Source: RAM1 sp943372515 (GTDB taxonomy: Bacteria > Pseudomonadota > Gammaproteobacteria > Burkholderiales > Burkholderiaceae_C). Taken from it: a stretch of DNA of 64,000 nucleotides. Position 1 is the first letter of the stretch. Each line of letters starts with the position of its first letter. Shown piece after piece: positions 16,727 through 25,583 of the stretch. The position numbers and the translations under genes are program-made. Location: positions 1-64,000 of the forward strand of contig CALRYY010000002.1 in NCBI GenBank assembly GCA_943372515.1, given 5' to 3'. Below the pieces are notes generated by a model. The model saw only the letters and a program-made list of their open reading frames with translations. It did not search any database and had not been told where the DNA came from.

Positions 16727-18282
16727 AATTCGCCAACATGAAACTGTGGGCTCGCCTGAGCCTGGCCTTCAGTGCGTTGCTGGCACTGCAGGTGCTGATG
16801 GCTGTGGCAGCGCTGCGCGAAATGCGCGAAATACAGAACGTGCAGGCGCGCCAGGCCATGCTGGCAGCCAGCCGCCAGGACGTGTTTGAATGGAATGCAC
16901 TGACGCGTGCCAACGTGATCCGCGCGGTCATGCTGGCCAAGGCTGGCAGCCCCAAAGACCTGGCGGAATGGACGGGCGCCGAGATGAAGGCCACCTCTGC
17001 CCGCATCTCTGTGCTGCAAAAAGGCCTGGAGACCGGCCTGACTGACCCGAAGGCATTGGCCCTGATGGCCGACGTGGCCAAGGCCCGCAAGGCCTACCTG
17101 GACCTGCGCGCCGGCCTGATGGCGCGCCTGGCCCAGCCCAAGGAGGCTGCCAGCGCCCAGGCCGACATCGACAGCCAGATGCTGCCCTCGGCCGGCGGCT
17201 ACCTGAAAACCCTGGACGCCGTGCTGGCCCATGTGGACCAGCAACAGGCCACCCACGCGCAGAACATGACTGCGGACTTGCGCCGCGCCATGACAAGCCT
17301 GATGGTGCTGTCGGCGGTGGCGCTGGCGCTGGGTGCACTGATGGCCTGGCTGGTGGCACGCAGCCTGGTGCGCCCGATCCGCGCGGTGATCGACAGCGCA
17401 CGCACGATCGCCACCGGCGACCTGACGCAGGACGTGGCCCATACCCGCCACGACGAGCTGGGCGACCTGCAGCTGGCGCTGCGCGAGATGCAGGACTGCC
17501 TGCGCAAGATGGTGGCCGGCATCCGCTCGGGTACCGAAAGCGTGGGCGTGGCCACCACCCAGATCGCCAGCGGCAACCTGGACCTGAGCGCGCGCACCGA
17601 GCAAGCCGCCAGCAACCTGCAGCAGACCGCAGCCACCATGTCGCAGCTGACCGACACGGCCCGCCAGTCGGCCGCGTCTGCGCAGCAGGCCCATGACCTG
17701 GCCGGCACCGCCGCCGGTGTGGCCCGCCGTGGGGGCGACGTGGTGGCGCAGGTGGTGAGCACCATGAGCGAAATCCACGCCGGCTCCAGCCGCATTTCGG
17801 AGATCACCGGGGTGATCGACGGCATTGCCTTCCAGACCAACATCCTGGCGCTGAACGCGGCCGTGGAAGCCGCCCGTGCCGGCGAGCAGGGCCGCGGTTT
17901 TGCCGTGGTGGCCGCCGAGGTGCGCAGCCTGGCCGGCCGCTCGGCCGAGGCCGCGCGCGAGATCAAGGCGCTGATTGGCGCCAGCGTGCAAAAGGTCGAC
18001 ACCGGCACGCAGCTGGTACGCGACGCCGGCGCCACGATGGACGAGATCGTCCAGAGCGTGGCCCGCGTGACCCAGGCCCTGGGTGGCGTGACCGCCGCGT
18101 CCGAGGGGCAGTCGGGCAGCATCAATGAAATCAACCAGGCCGTGGGCCAGCTGGACAACATCACCCAGCAAAACGCCGCGCTGGTGGAAGAAGCCGCCGC
18201 CGCCGCCCAGAGCCTGAAGGACCAGGCCGCAGGCCTGACCCGCATGGTCACGTCGTTCCGGCTTTCGCCGGGCTTCGCCTGA
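16723..18282 (+). CDS. Methyl-accepting chemotaxis protein (second receptor)
   Basis: A 519-residue receptor. Membrane helices at about residues 9-30 (LSLAFSALLALQVLMAVAAL) and 186-210 (LMVLSAVALALGALMAWLVA) enclose a helical periplasmic sensor domain. HAMP and the methyl-accepting signalling domain follow with the standard tip. It ends shortly after the signalling domain (FRLSPGFA) without the docking pentapeptide carried by the first receptor. A stretch of about 157 bases in the tip (17812-17968) is about 96 percent identical to that of the first receptor gene, suggesting duplication or gene conversion. Ligand unknown. Confidence 0.94.
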   Translation: MKFANMKLWARLSLAFSALLALQVLMAVAALREMREIQNVQARQAMLAASRQDVFEWNALTRANVIRAVMLAKAGSPKDLAEWTGAEMKATSARISVLQKGLETGLTDPKALALMADVAKARKAYLDLRAGLMARLAQPKEAASAQADIDSQMLPSAGGYLKTLDAVLAHVDQQQATHAQNMTADLRRAMTSLMVLSAVALALGALMAWLVARSLVRPIRAVIDSARTIATGDLTQDVAHTRHDELGDLQLALREMQDCLRKMVAGIRSGTESVGVATTQIASGNLDLSARTEQAASNLQQTAATMSQLTDTARQSAASAQQAHDLAGTAAGVARRGGDVVAQVVSTMSEIHAGSSRISEITGVIDGIAFQTNILALNAAVEAARAGEQGRGFAVVAAEVRSLAGRSAEAAREIKALIGASVQKVDTGTQLVRDAGATMDEIVQSVARVTQALGGVTAASEGQSGSINEINQAVGQLDNITQQNAALVEEAAAAAQSLKDQAAGLTRMVTSFRLSPGFA

Positions 18283-18327
18283 CCTGGCGCCAACCCAAAA
18301 AACTCATATAACCACGGAGCGAACGAC

Positions 18328-19896
18328 ATGAAAGTCAACCTGCCCGTTACCGGCGCTGAATACGAGCTGGCCGAGGGCCAGACGCTGGTGTCCACCACAG
18401 ACCTGCAAAGCCACATCACCTATTGCAACGCCGCGTTCATCGCGGTCAGCGGCTACAGCCGCGAGGAATTGCTGGGCCAGCCGCACAACATGGTGCGCCA
18501 CCCGGACATGCCGGCCGAAGCGTTTCGCGACATGTGGGAGACCATCCGCGGCGGGCGACCCTGGTCGCAGCTGGTGAAGAACCGCCGCAAGAACGGTGAC
18601 CACTACTGGGTGCTGGCCAACGTCACGCCACTGATGGAAGGCGGCCAGCCCGTGGGCTACATGTCGGTGCGCACCAGGCCGGCGCGCGAGGCCGTGCGCC
18701 AGGCCGAGGCCCTGTACGCCAGCATGCGCGAGCAGGCCCAGGCCGGCACGTTGCGCGTGCGGCTCAATGGCGGGCAGCTGGAGCGCCGCGGCCTGCGCGG
18801 CACGCTCGCGCGGCTGGCCCGTCCGGGCGTTACGGCCAAGACGACGACTGCGCTGGTCAGCGTGTCGGCCGCTGCGTTTGCGACAGAGCTTCTGGCAGGC
18901 GCCGCCGGTCCGGTGGCGCTGGGAACAGCCATGGCGGCGCAGGTGGTGCTGCTGGCAGGCCTGTCGTGGTGGCTGCACCGCGCCATCACCGTGCCGCTGC
19001 GCGACGCCACGCTGATTGCCAACGCCATCGCGGCGGGCGACCTGACGCAGAGCTTTACCACCAACCGGTCAGACGAAGTGGGCGGCGCCCTGCGCGCGCT
19101 CAACCAGCTGCATGTGAACCTGCAGGCGATGGTGTCTGACGTGCGCAGCGAGGCCGAGCGCATTGACACGGCCGCCAACGAAATTGCCGCGGCCACGCAC
19201 GACCTGTCGGGCCGCACTGAGTCGCAGGCCAGCAGCCTGCAGGAAACGGCGGCGGCCATTGAACAGATTGCCGCCACCGTGGGGCAAAACGCCAACAGCG
19301 CGGGCGAGGCCAGCCGCAAGGCGGGCGATGCCGGCCAGGTGGCCGAGCGCGGCAGCACCATGGTCAGCAAGGTGATTGCCAGCATGCAGGGCATCGAGGC
19401 TGCGTCCGGACGTATTGCCGCCATCAACGGCGTGATCGACGGCATCGCGTTCCAGACCAACATCCTGGCGCTCAACGCTGCCGTGGAAGCCGCCCGCGCC
19501 GGTGAGCAGGGCCGCGGCTTCGCCGTGGTGGCCGGCGAAGTACGCAGCCTGGCCCAGCGCAGCGCCGCTGCCGCGCAGGAGATCAAGCAGCTGATTGAAG
19601 AGTCACGCCAGCAGGTCGAGGGCGGGCGCGACATGGCCCAGGTCACGGGCAGGACCATGGACGAGATGGTAGGTGCAGTGCGCGACGTGGGCAGCCTGAT
19701 CGAAGGCATTGCCGTGGCGTCGGTCCAGCAGTCGGGCGGCATCACCGAAGTGAACACCGCCGTGGCCCAGCTGGACACGGCCACGCAGCAGAACGCCGCG
19801 ATGGTGGAGCAGTCCACCGCCACCACGCACCAGCTGCGCCAGCAGGCCCGTGCGTTGACCGAAGCCGTGCAGGTGTTCAAGGTGCGTCATGGTTGA
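18328..19896 (+). CDS. aer: PAS-containing chemoreceptor, Aer-like (aerotaxis/energy taxis)
   Basis: A 522-residue receptor starting with a PAS domain rather than a periplasmic sensor. The segment TYCNAAFIAVSGYSREELLG, then HNMVRHPDMPAEAF and DHYWVLANVTP, is the pattern of the FAD-binding Aer PAS domain. A hydrophobic hairpin at about residues 172-215 anchors it in the membrane, followed by HAMP and the methyl-accepting domain with the standard tip. No docking pentapeptide is present (ends FKVRHG). It would sense redox state or oxygen. GGAG at 18315-18318 precedes the ATG, and the end overlaps cheR by eight bases. Confidence 0.92.
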   Translation: MKVNLPVTGAEYELAEGQTLVSTTDLQSHITYCNAAFIAVSGYSREELLGQPHNMVRHPDMPAEAFRDMWETIRGGRPWSQLVKNRRKNGDHYWVLANVTPLMEGGQPVGYMSVRTRPAREAVRQAEALYASMREQAQAGTLRVRLNGGQLERRGLRGTLARLARPGVTAKTTTALVSVSAAAFATELLAGAAGPVALGTAMAAQVVLLAGLSWWLHRAITVPLRDATLIANAIAAGDLTQSFTTNRSDEVGGALRALNQLHVNLQAMVSDVRSEAERIDTAANEIAAATHDLSGRTESQASSLQETAAAIEQIAATVGQNANSAGEASRKAGDAGQVAERGSTMVSKVIASMQGIEAASGRIAAINGVIDGIAFQTNILALNAAVEAARAGEQGRGFAVVAGEVRSLAQRSAAAAQEIKQLIEESRQQVEGGRDMAQVTGRTMDEMVGAVRDVGSLIEGIAVASVQQSGGITEVNTAVAQLDTATQQNAAMVEQSTATTHQLRQQARALTEAVQVFKVRHG

Positions 19897-20731
19897 AGCA
19901 GCAGCATCTGCAGCCGCCGTTGGCGAGCGCGACATCGAGTTCAATGCGGGTGACTTCGAACGTGTGCGCGCGATGATCCGGGCCAAAGCAGGCATTGACC
20001 TGAACCCGGGCAAGCAGAACATGGTGTACAGCCGGCTGTCGCGCCGCCTGCGCGAACGCGGCTACCGGGCGTTTCGCCCGTACCTGGATTCGCTGCAGAC
20101 CGCAAGCGAAGCCGAATGGCAGGAATTCATCAATTGCCTGACGACCAACCTGACTTCGTTTTTTCGCGAGGCGCACCACTTTCCCATCCTGGCGGAACAC
20201 TTGCGCCGGCGCCACCCGGCGCCCCAGCGCATCTGGTGCTGCGCGGCGTCTACCGGTGAAGAGCCCTACACCATTGCCATGACGGCGGTGGGCACGCTGG
20301 GTGCGCAAGCGCCTGTGACCATTGATGCGAGCGACATCGACACCCGCGTGCTGGAGACCGCGCGCATGGGCGCCTACAGCGCCGAATCGGTGGCCAGCCT
20401 GGACGCCGGGTTGCTGCACCGGCATTTCCTCAAAGGATCGGGCGCCAATGCGGGGCGTGTGCGGGTCAAGCCCGATTTGCGCGCCATGGTCAACTTCCGC
20501 CCGTTCAACCTGCTGTCCGACAGCTACCGGGGCGACGGGTATGACGCGATCTTCTGCCGCAACGTGATGATCTATTTTGACCGGCCCATGCAAAGGCGCG
20601 TGCTGGAAAAGCTGCACGGCTGCCTGCGCCCGGACGGTTTGCTGTTTGTGGGCCATTCAGAAAACTTCACCGAGCACCGCGACCTGTTCAGCCTGGTGGG
20701 CAAGACCGTCTACAGCCGCGTCAAGGCCTGA
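19889..20731 (+). CDS. cheR: Chemotaxis protein methyltransferase CheR
   Basis: A 280-residue SAM-dependent methyltransferase that methylates receptor glutamates. The N-terminal helical domain (MIRAKAGIDLNPGKQNMVYS) is followed by the catalytic domain with LTTNLTSFFREAHHFPIL, the SAM-binding AASTGEEPYTIAM and the IFCRNVMIYFD motif. All are hallmark CheR features. It starts inside the end of the aer-like gene and is followed one base later by cheD. Confidence 0.97.
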   Translation: MVEAAASAAAVGERDIEFNAGDFERVRAMIRAKAGIDLNPGKQNMVYSRLSRRLRERGYRAFRPYLDSLQTASEAEWQEFINCLTTNLTSFFREAHHFPILAEHLRRRHPAPQRIWCCAASTGEEPYTIAMTAVGTLGAQAPVTIDASDIDTRVLETARMGAYSAESVASLDAGLLHRHFLKGSGANAGRVRVKPDLRAMVNFRPFNLLSDSYRGDGYDAIFCRNVMIYFDRPMQRRVLEKLHGCLRPDGLLFVGHSENFTEHRDLFSLVGKTVYSRVKA

Positions 20732-20732
20732 G

Positions 20733-21377
20733 ATGATGTCCACCGCCTCTGTTCCCGCAGGGTTGCCCGATGTGGCGAGCCTGAAGCGCATGCGACGGCG
20801 CGACCACGAGGCATCGTTCTTTTTTCACGACCCGGGGTTCGGCCGTACGGCGGTCAAGGTGCTGCCCGGTGAGTTCTTTGTACACGACCAGGACCTGGTC
20901 GTTACCACCACGCTGGGCTCGTGTGTGTCGGCCTGCCTGCACGACCATGGCGCTGGCGTGGGCGGCATGAACCACTTCATGTTGCCCGACGGCGCCGACG
21001 GCGGCGCCAGCGGGCGCTTTGGCGCATTTGCCATGGAGCTTTTGATCAACGAAATGATCAAGCGCGGCGCGCGTCGCGGTGCCATGACGGCCAAGATTTT
21101 CGGCGGTGGCCAGGTGGTCAAGAGCCTGGCGGGGACCTCCATCGGCGAAAAGAACGTGGCCTTTGTTGAAGGCTTCCTGGCGCAGGAGCGCATTGCCATC
21201 GTCGCGCGCGACGTGCTGGACCTGTGCCCGCGCAAGATCGTGCTGTTTCCCCACAGTGGCAAGGTCATGTGCAAGCGCCTGCCGGCCACGCACGGGGCCG
21301 AATTCGAGCAGCAGGAGGCGCGCTACCGTGCCCAGCTGGTGCAACAGCCGCGCAGCGGCGATGTAGAGCTTTTCTGA
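20733..21377 (+). CDS. cheD: Chemoreceptor glutamine deamidase CheD
   Basis: A 214-residue protein. CheD deamidates receptor glutamines and can modulate the array. The catalytic Cys is in TLGSCVSACLHD and the His in GGMNHFMLP; a conserved Thr-containing segment (IGEKNVAF) is also present. ATGATG at 20733 directly follows the cheR stop; longer in-frame starts lie inside cheR and are unlikely. cheB follows after 11 bases. Confidence 0.96.
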   Translation: MMSTASVPAGLPDVASLKRMRRRDHEASFFFHDPGFGRTAVKVLPGEFFVHDQDLVVTTTLGSCVSACLHDHGAGVGGMNHFMLPDGADGGASGRFGAFAMELLINEMIKRGARRGAMTAKIFGGGQVVKSLAGTSIGEKNVAFVEGFLAQERIAIVARDVLDLCPRKIVLFPHSGKVMCKRLPATHGAEFEQQEARYRAQLVQQPRSGDVELF

Positions 21378-21388
21378 GGGAGACGCAG

Positions 21389-22438
21389 ATGACCATCCGT
21401 GTAGTGGTAGTGGATGATTCGGCGCTGGTGCGCAGCATCCTGTGTGACCTGATCAACCGCGCCGGCGACATGCGCGTGGTGGGCCAGGCGGCCGACCCGT
21501 TTGCGGCGCGCGAGGTGATCCGCGAGCTGGACCCGGATGTGATCACGCTGGACATCGAGATGCCGCGCATGGATGGCCTTGATTTCCTGGAAAAGCTCAT
21601 GCGCCTGCGGCCCATGCCGGTGGTGATGATCAGCACCCTGACCGAGCGCGGCGCACAGACCACGCTGCGCGCGCTGGAGCTGGGTGCGGTGGACTTTGTG
21701 ACCAAGCCCACGCTGGCCGTGCGCGCCAAACTGGAAGAAGCCGCCGCTGAAATCACAGCGAAGATCCGCGCGGCCTCGCAGGCCCGCGTGGCGCGCCGCA
21801 CGGTGGCGCCGCCGCCGGTGGTTGCGGTGCCTCGCACGGCACCGCTGCGCGCGGCGCGCACCAGTGAACTGCTGATTGCCATTGGCGCGTCCACCGGCGG
21901 TACCGAGGCCATCCGCGAGGTGCTCACCGTGCTGCCGTCCGACGTGCCCGGCATCGTGATTACCCAGCACATGCCGCCGGGCTTTACCGCAGGCTTTGCC
22001 GCCCGGCTGGACAGCCTGTGCCGCATCCGTGTGAAAGAAGCGGTGGATGGCGAACGCATCCTGCAGGGCAATGCCTATATCGCCCCCGGTGGCCACCACA
22101 TGTGGGTCGAGCGTATGGGTACCGCCTGGGTGACCCGCGTGGCCGATGGCGACCCGGTCAACCGCCACAAGCCTTCCGTGGAGGTGCTGTTCCAGTCGGT
22201 GGCGCGCCACGCGGGCAAGCGGGCGATCGGCATCATGCTGACCGGCATGGGCGCTGATGGCGCGCGCGCCATGCGCGAGATGCGCGACGCCGGCGCCTGG
22301 AACCTGGTGCAGGACGAAGCATCGTGCGTGGTGTTTGGCATGCCGCGTGAAGCGATCAACGCGGGGGCGGCCGATGAAGTGCTGCCGCTGCATGCGATTG
22401 CGCCGCACCTGCTGGCGCGTCTGGGTGTGAAGGCCTGA
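21389..22438 (+). CDS. cheB: Chemotaxis response regulator and protein-glutamate methylesterase CheB
   Basis: A 349-residue two-domain protein. The receiver has Asp9/Asp10 and phospho-acceptor Asp55 (ITLDIEMPRMDG). The C-terminal methylesterase/deamidase domain contains the catalytic triad Ser168 (IGASTGGTEAI), His194 (TQHMPPGF) and Asp290 (TGMGADGA), with spacing that matches characterised CheB enzymes. ATG 21389 follows GGGAG at 21378-21382. It is the last gene of the che operon; genes on the other strand follow, so cheY2-cheZ-flhB do not continue here. Confidence 0.97.
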   Translation: MTIRVVVVDDSALVRSILCDLINRAGDMRVVGQAADPFAAREVIRELDPDVITLDIEMPRMDGLDFLEKLMRLRPMPVVMISTLTERGAQTTLRALELGAVDFVTKPTLAVRAKLEEAAAEITAKIRAASQARVARRTVAPPPVVAVPRTAPLRAARTSELLIAIGASTGGTEAIREVLTVLPSDVPGIVITQHMPPGFTAGFAARLDSLCRIRVKEAVDGERILQGNAYIAPGGHHMWVERMGTAWVTRVADGDPVNRHKPSVEVLFQSVARHAGKRAIGIMLTGMGADGARAMREMRDAGAWNLVQDEASCVVFGMPREAINAGAADEVLPLHAIAPHLLARLGVKA

Positions 22439-22463
22439 GCAAAGCCGCCCGGGCAAGGCGGGG

Positions 22464-22814
22464 TCAAGCCACCGATTCAAGCGCCTTGAGCGTGCGCTGC
22501 ACGCAGGCCTGAACCTCCGGCCACGCCTGCCGCGCCGCATCCCCGCGGCCCTCGCGCAGGGCCATTTCCATCTGGCGTGCCGCGCGCGACAGCGCGGCGT
22601 TCTGCATCATGCCGGCCGAGCCCGCGATCTTGTGGGCCAGGTCGCGCAGGACCGCGTCGTCGGTTGCGGCCACGGCCTGCGCCAGCTGCTCCACCTGTGT
22701 GGCCAGCGCTTCGCGGTACATGACCACCATGTTGGCGCGCACATCGGCCGGCAGCATGGCCAGCAGCGCGTACATCGGCTCAAACGGGCTGGCTGGTGTG
22801 GGTATCGAGTGCAT
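22464..22814 (-). CDS. Stand-alone Hpt (histidine phosphotransfer) protein
   Basis: A 116-residue helical protein. LAHKIAGSAGMM carries the phospho-acceptor His61 of an Hpt domain, followed by the helix LSRAARQMEMALREG. It would accept phosphate from a receiver domain and pass it to another receiver. It overlaps the 3' end of the hybrid kinase gene by 35 bases on the same strand, so the two form a phosphorelay operon; a start at Met14 (22775) just after the kinase stop is possible. The terminal response regulator is not encoded next to it. It converges with cheB, 25 bases away. Confidence 0.88.
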   Translation of the reverse strand: MHSIPTPASPFEPMYALLAMLPADVRANMVVMYREALATQVEQLAQAVAATDDAVLRDLAHKIAGSAGMMQNAALSRAARQMEMALREGRGDAARQAWPEVQACVQRTLKALESVA

Positions 22815-24762
22815 TTTCCGGGCTCGCGTCTTCAGGGGTGCCTGCGGCGTCAGGGCGCAGCATGCCGGCGATCATGGCACACATGTCGTCGATGCCACGC
22901 GGCTTGTCAAACAGCCCGCGCACGCCGGCTTCAGCGGCTGACTGGCGCAGCTCGTCGGTCAGGTAGCCCGACGCCAGGATGACCGGCAGGTCGGGGCGCA
23001 GGCTGCGGATTTCGCGTGCCACCTCCAGGCCCGAATGCTCGGGCATGTTGTAGTCGCTCACCACCAGGTCGATGTCCTGTGCATGGGCGCGGATGAAGGC
23101 CAGCGCCGAGTTGGCGTCCTCGAACCCGGTGGCGCGGTACCCGCGCGCCTGCAAGGTGGCGCGCACCATGAGCACCATGGCCGGGTAGTCGTCCAGGTAC
23201 ACCACGTGCTGGCCGGCACCCCGTTCACTGACGGGCGTGGCGTCAGGTTTGGCGGCCAGTTCAGTGGCTTCGGGCCCCTGCGCCAGCGGCAGGAATATTT
23301 CAAAGGTGGAGCCCTCGCCGGGCGCGCTGTAGACGTCGATGCGGCCGCCATGCGCACGCACGATGCCATGCACCACGGGCAGCCCCAGGCCGGTGCCTTC
23401 GCCCTTGGGTTTGGTGGTGAAGAAGGGCTCAAAGATGCGCTGCACGGTGGCAGGGTCCATGCCGCAGCCGTCATCGCAGACCTGCAGCCGCGCCTGGTTG
23501 CCCTGGCGGTCCAGCAGCACGCGGATGTGACCGGGCCTGCTGCCCAGCGCCTGCCAGGCGTTGGTGCCCAGGTTCATGATGACCTGGCTGATCTGGGAAG
23601 CGTCGGCTTTTACCAGCAAGGGTTCTTTGGGTGCGCGGTGGGTGATGCGCAGGCTGGGCGGCAAGGTCGCGCGCAGCAGTTGCACGGTTTCCTCCACCAC
23701 TGCCTGAAGCGGCTGGCAGGTAAAAACCGCCGGCTGGCGGCGGCTGAACGACAGGATGCGTTGCACGATGTCACGCGCGCGCAGGCCGGCCTTGGTGATT
23801 TCGTCGATGCAGGCGTGCACGGCTGCGGGGTCACCGTAGCGTTCACGTGCCAGGGCGGCATTGCCCAGGATGGCTGCGACGATGTTGTTGAAGTCGTGCG
23901 CAATGCCGCCCGCCATGGTGCCCAGCGCTTCCATCTTCTGTGATTCGCGCAGTTGCGTTTCCAGCGCGCTGCGTTCTTTTTCGGCAGTGGCGCGGGCGGA
24001 CATGTCACGCAGGATCAGCAGGTACATGGATTTGCCCGTGACCTGGATCTGCGAGATGGAGGCTTCCACCGGGAACGCCTGGGCGTTGCTGCGCAGGGCG
24101 GTCATGGCGTGCGCGCGCACCTTCACTGGCGCTGCAGTGCCCGGCTGTGCGCTGGCCGCTGCGGCGATGACCTGTGCGCATTCAGGCAGAAACCGCACCA
24201 GTGGCGAGGACAGCGCGTCGGTTCGCCGGCAGCCAAAGAGGGTGGCGGCGAAATCATTGAACACCACGATGTTGTGATAGCCGTCCACCGTGATGATCGC
24301 GTCCATGGCGGCGTCGATGATCGCGGCCAGCTGCGACTCGCTGGCATTCAGGGCCTGCTCGGCTTCCTTGTAGGCGGTCACATCGTGGCCCACGCCGCGG
24401 TAGCCCTCGAATTTGCCCGCCGGGCTGTACACGGGTTCGCCGCTGAGCAGCAGGTGGCGCATGCGCCCGCGCGGGTCGGCCTGGCGGATGCTGAAGTCCT
24501 GAAAAGGCTCGTGCCGCGCGAGCAGGGCGCGGTGGGTGTCCCAGCGCTGGCTGTCACTGTCTGCGCCGGGCTGGTCCCAGCGGGTCAGGCCCATGGCTTC
24601 TTCGCTGGCAGGGTGGTCGCCCAGCGGCGCGGCCGCCACATGCACCAGACGGTGGATGCTGTCTGTTTCCCAGTACCAGCCGGCAGACAGGCGGGTGACG
24701 GCATCAAAGCGGTCATTTCCGTGCGGCTTGTTGGGAGTGGCTGCGAGTCGCGGTTGGGGCAT
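22780..24762 (-). CDS. PAS-PAS hybrid sensor histidine kinase with C-terminal receiver
   Basis: A 660-residue soluble-looking kinase read from ATG 24762 (MPQPRLAA); the frame is open further upstream but that sequence looks non-coding. Order: PAS at about 20-130 (ending YRGVGHDVTAYKEAE), a second PAS at about 135-250, HisKA (KMEALGTMAGGIAHDFNN, acceptor His), HATPase (NLGTNAWQAL, VCDDGCGMD, GEGTGLGLPVVHGIVRAHGG), and a receiver (YLDD, LVVSDYNMPEHSG, ILASGYL). No membrane helices are evident, so the signal is probably cytosolic. The neighbouring Hpt protein is the likely phosphate acceptor. It is divergent from the Lrp-type gene. Confidence 0.93.
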   Translation of the reverse strand: MPQPRLAATPNKPHGNDRFDAVTRLSAGWYWETDSIHRLVHVAAAPLGDHPASEEAMGLTRWDQPGADSDSQRWDTHRALLARHEPFQDFSIRQADPRGRMRHLLLSGEPVYSPAGKFEGYRGVGHDVTAYKEAEQALNASESQLAAIIDAAMDAIITVDGYHNIVVFNDFAATLFGCRRTDALSSPLVRFLPECAQVIAAAASAQPGTAAPVKVRAHAMTALRSNAQAFPVEASISQIQVTGKSMYLLILRDMSARATAEKERSALETQLRESQKMEALGTMAGGIAHDFNNIVAAILGNAALARERYGDPAAVHACIDEITKAGLRARDIVQRILSFSRRQPAVFTCQPLQAVVEETVQLLRATLPPSLRITHRAPKEPLLVKADASQISQVIMNLGTNAWQALGSRPGHIRVLLDRQGNQARLQVCDDGCGMDPATVQRIFEPFFTTKPKGEGTGLGLPVVHGIVRAHGGRIDVYSAPGEGSTFEIFLPLAQGPEATELAAKPDATPVSERGAGQHVVYLDDYPAMVLMVRATLQARGYRATGFEDANSALAFIRAHAQDIDLVVSDYNMPEHSGLEVAREIRSLRPDLPVILASGYLTDELRQSAAEAGVRGLFDKPRGIDDMCAMIAGMLRPDAAGTPEDASPENALDTHTSQPV

Positions 24763-24857
24763 GCAAGCATTCTGGGATGCCACGGCTGGCGGGCAAATGT
24801 GCAAAAGCGGTGGTTTTGCGCGGCTTTTCGGCAGGCGCCGGCCTGCATGGCGCAGCA

Positions 24858-24893
24858 AAACGCCCCGGTGGGGGGTAACCCGCCGGGGCGTTT
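24858..24893. other. Perfect 11-bp inverted repeat (hairpin) in the kinase/lrp intergenic region
   Basis: AAACGCCCCGG (24858-24868) and CCGGGGCGTTT (24883-24893) form a perfect 11-base-pair stem with a 14-base GC-rich loop. It lies in the 276-base region between two divergently transcribed genes, where a terminator is not expected. It could be a terminator for an unannotated small RNA, an attenuator in the lrp leader, or a protein-binding site. Everything else in the region is AT-rich promoter-like sequence near lrp. Confidence 0.7.
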
Positions 24894-25038
24894 GCCGGAA
24901 GACCTGCACCGGTAAGTGGGGCCGCCGTGAAAGAAGTATGCCCCGCAGGGGGGAGAAAGTTCTTCTGTCTTTCGCGAAAAATGACTTGAATTTGGAAAAA
25001 TTAGCCGCTGATTGATAAAAAGAAGATAAATTGTCTTC

Positions 25039-25494
25039 ATGGACAAAATTGACCGGAAAATCCTTCAGGTTCTGCAAGCCAACGCGCGTGCCAGCCTGCA
25101 AGACATCAGCCATGCCGCCGGGCTGAGCGCGACGCCGTGCTGGGCCCGCATCAAGAAGATGGAGGAAGCCGGCGTGATCGAGGGCTACACCATCCGCCTG
25201 AACCCCCAGGCCATTGGCCTGGGCGACACGGTGCTGGTACAGGTCACACTGGACAGCCACTCCGACAACACGCTTGAGAAATTTGGCGAAACCCTGGCGG
25301 CCATCCCTGAGGTGATCGAGGCCTGGCTGGTTTCGGGCGAATACGACTACCTGCTGCGCGTGGCGGTCAAGGACACGAAGGATTACGAGCGTTTGCTGCG
25401 CGAGCGGCTGTACAGGATCAAGGGCATACGCCACAGCAAATCAAGCTTTGTGCTGCGCACGCTCAAGAAGGCAGACCTGCCACTGTTTGTCTGA
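25039..25494 (+). CDS. Lrp/AsnC-family transcriptional regulator
   Basis: A 151-residue protein with the N-terminal AsnC-type helix-turn-helix (LQDISHAAGLSATPCWARIKK at about residues 20-40) and the C-terminal RAM ligand-binding domain (IPEVIEAWLVSGEYDYLLRV). These regulators form octamers and respond to amino acids. The start ATG 25039 is preceded by AT-rich sequence containing the dyad GAAGA-N7-TCTTC, which may be an autoregulatory site. Compared with global Lrp it is closer to feast/famine regulators of single amino-acid pathways; the target is unknown. Confidence 0.93.
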   Translation: MDKIDRKILQVLQANARASLQDISHAAGLSATPCWARIKKMEEAGVIEGYTIRLNPQAIGLGDTVLVQVTLDSHSDNTLEKFGETLAAIPEVIEAWLVSGEYDYLLRVAVKDTKDYERLLRERLYRIKGIRHSKSSFVLRTLKKADLPLFV

Positions 25495-25583
25495 GGACCA
25501 TGCTGCACTGCAGCAGTTCTGTTGGTTGCAACTGTCACCGCTTGCAGCAAAACATCATCGCAAAGTCATCTATGAGGTCTAGT

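Noticed and set aside
22445..22461. CCGCC/GGCGG short inverted repeat between cheB and the Hpt gene
   Set aside because: Only five base pairs and no T run; expected by chance in DNA of this composition.
22780..25434. 884-residue frame extending the hybrid kinase upstream of 24762
   Set aside because: The extra N-terminal part is antisense to the Lrp gene and the AT-rich promoter region, and has no domain-like sequence; the PAS domain starts soon after ATG 24762.
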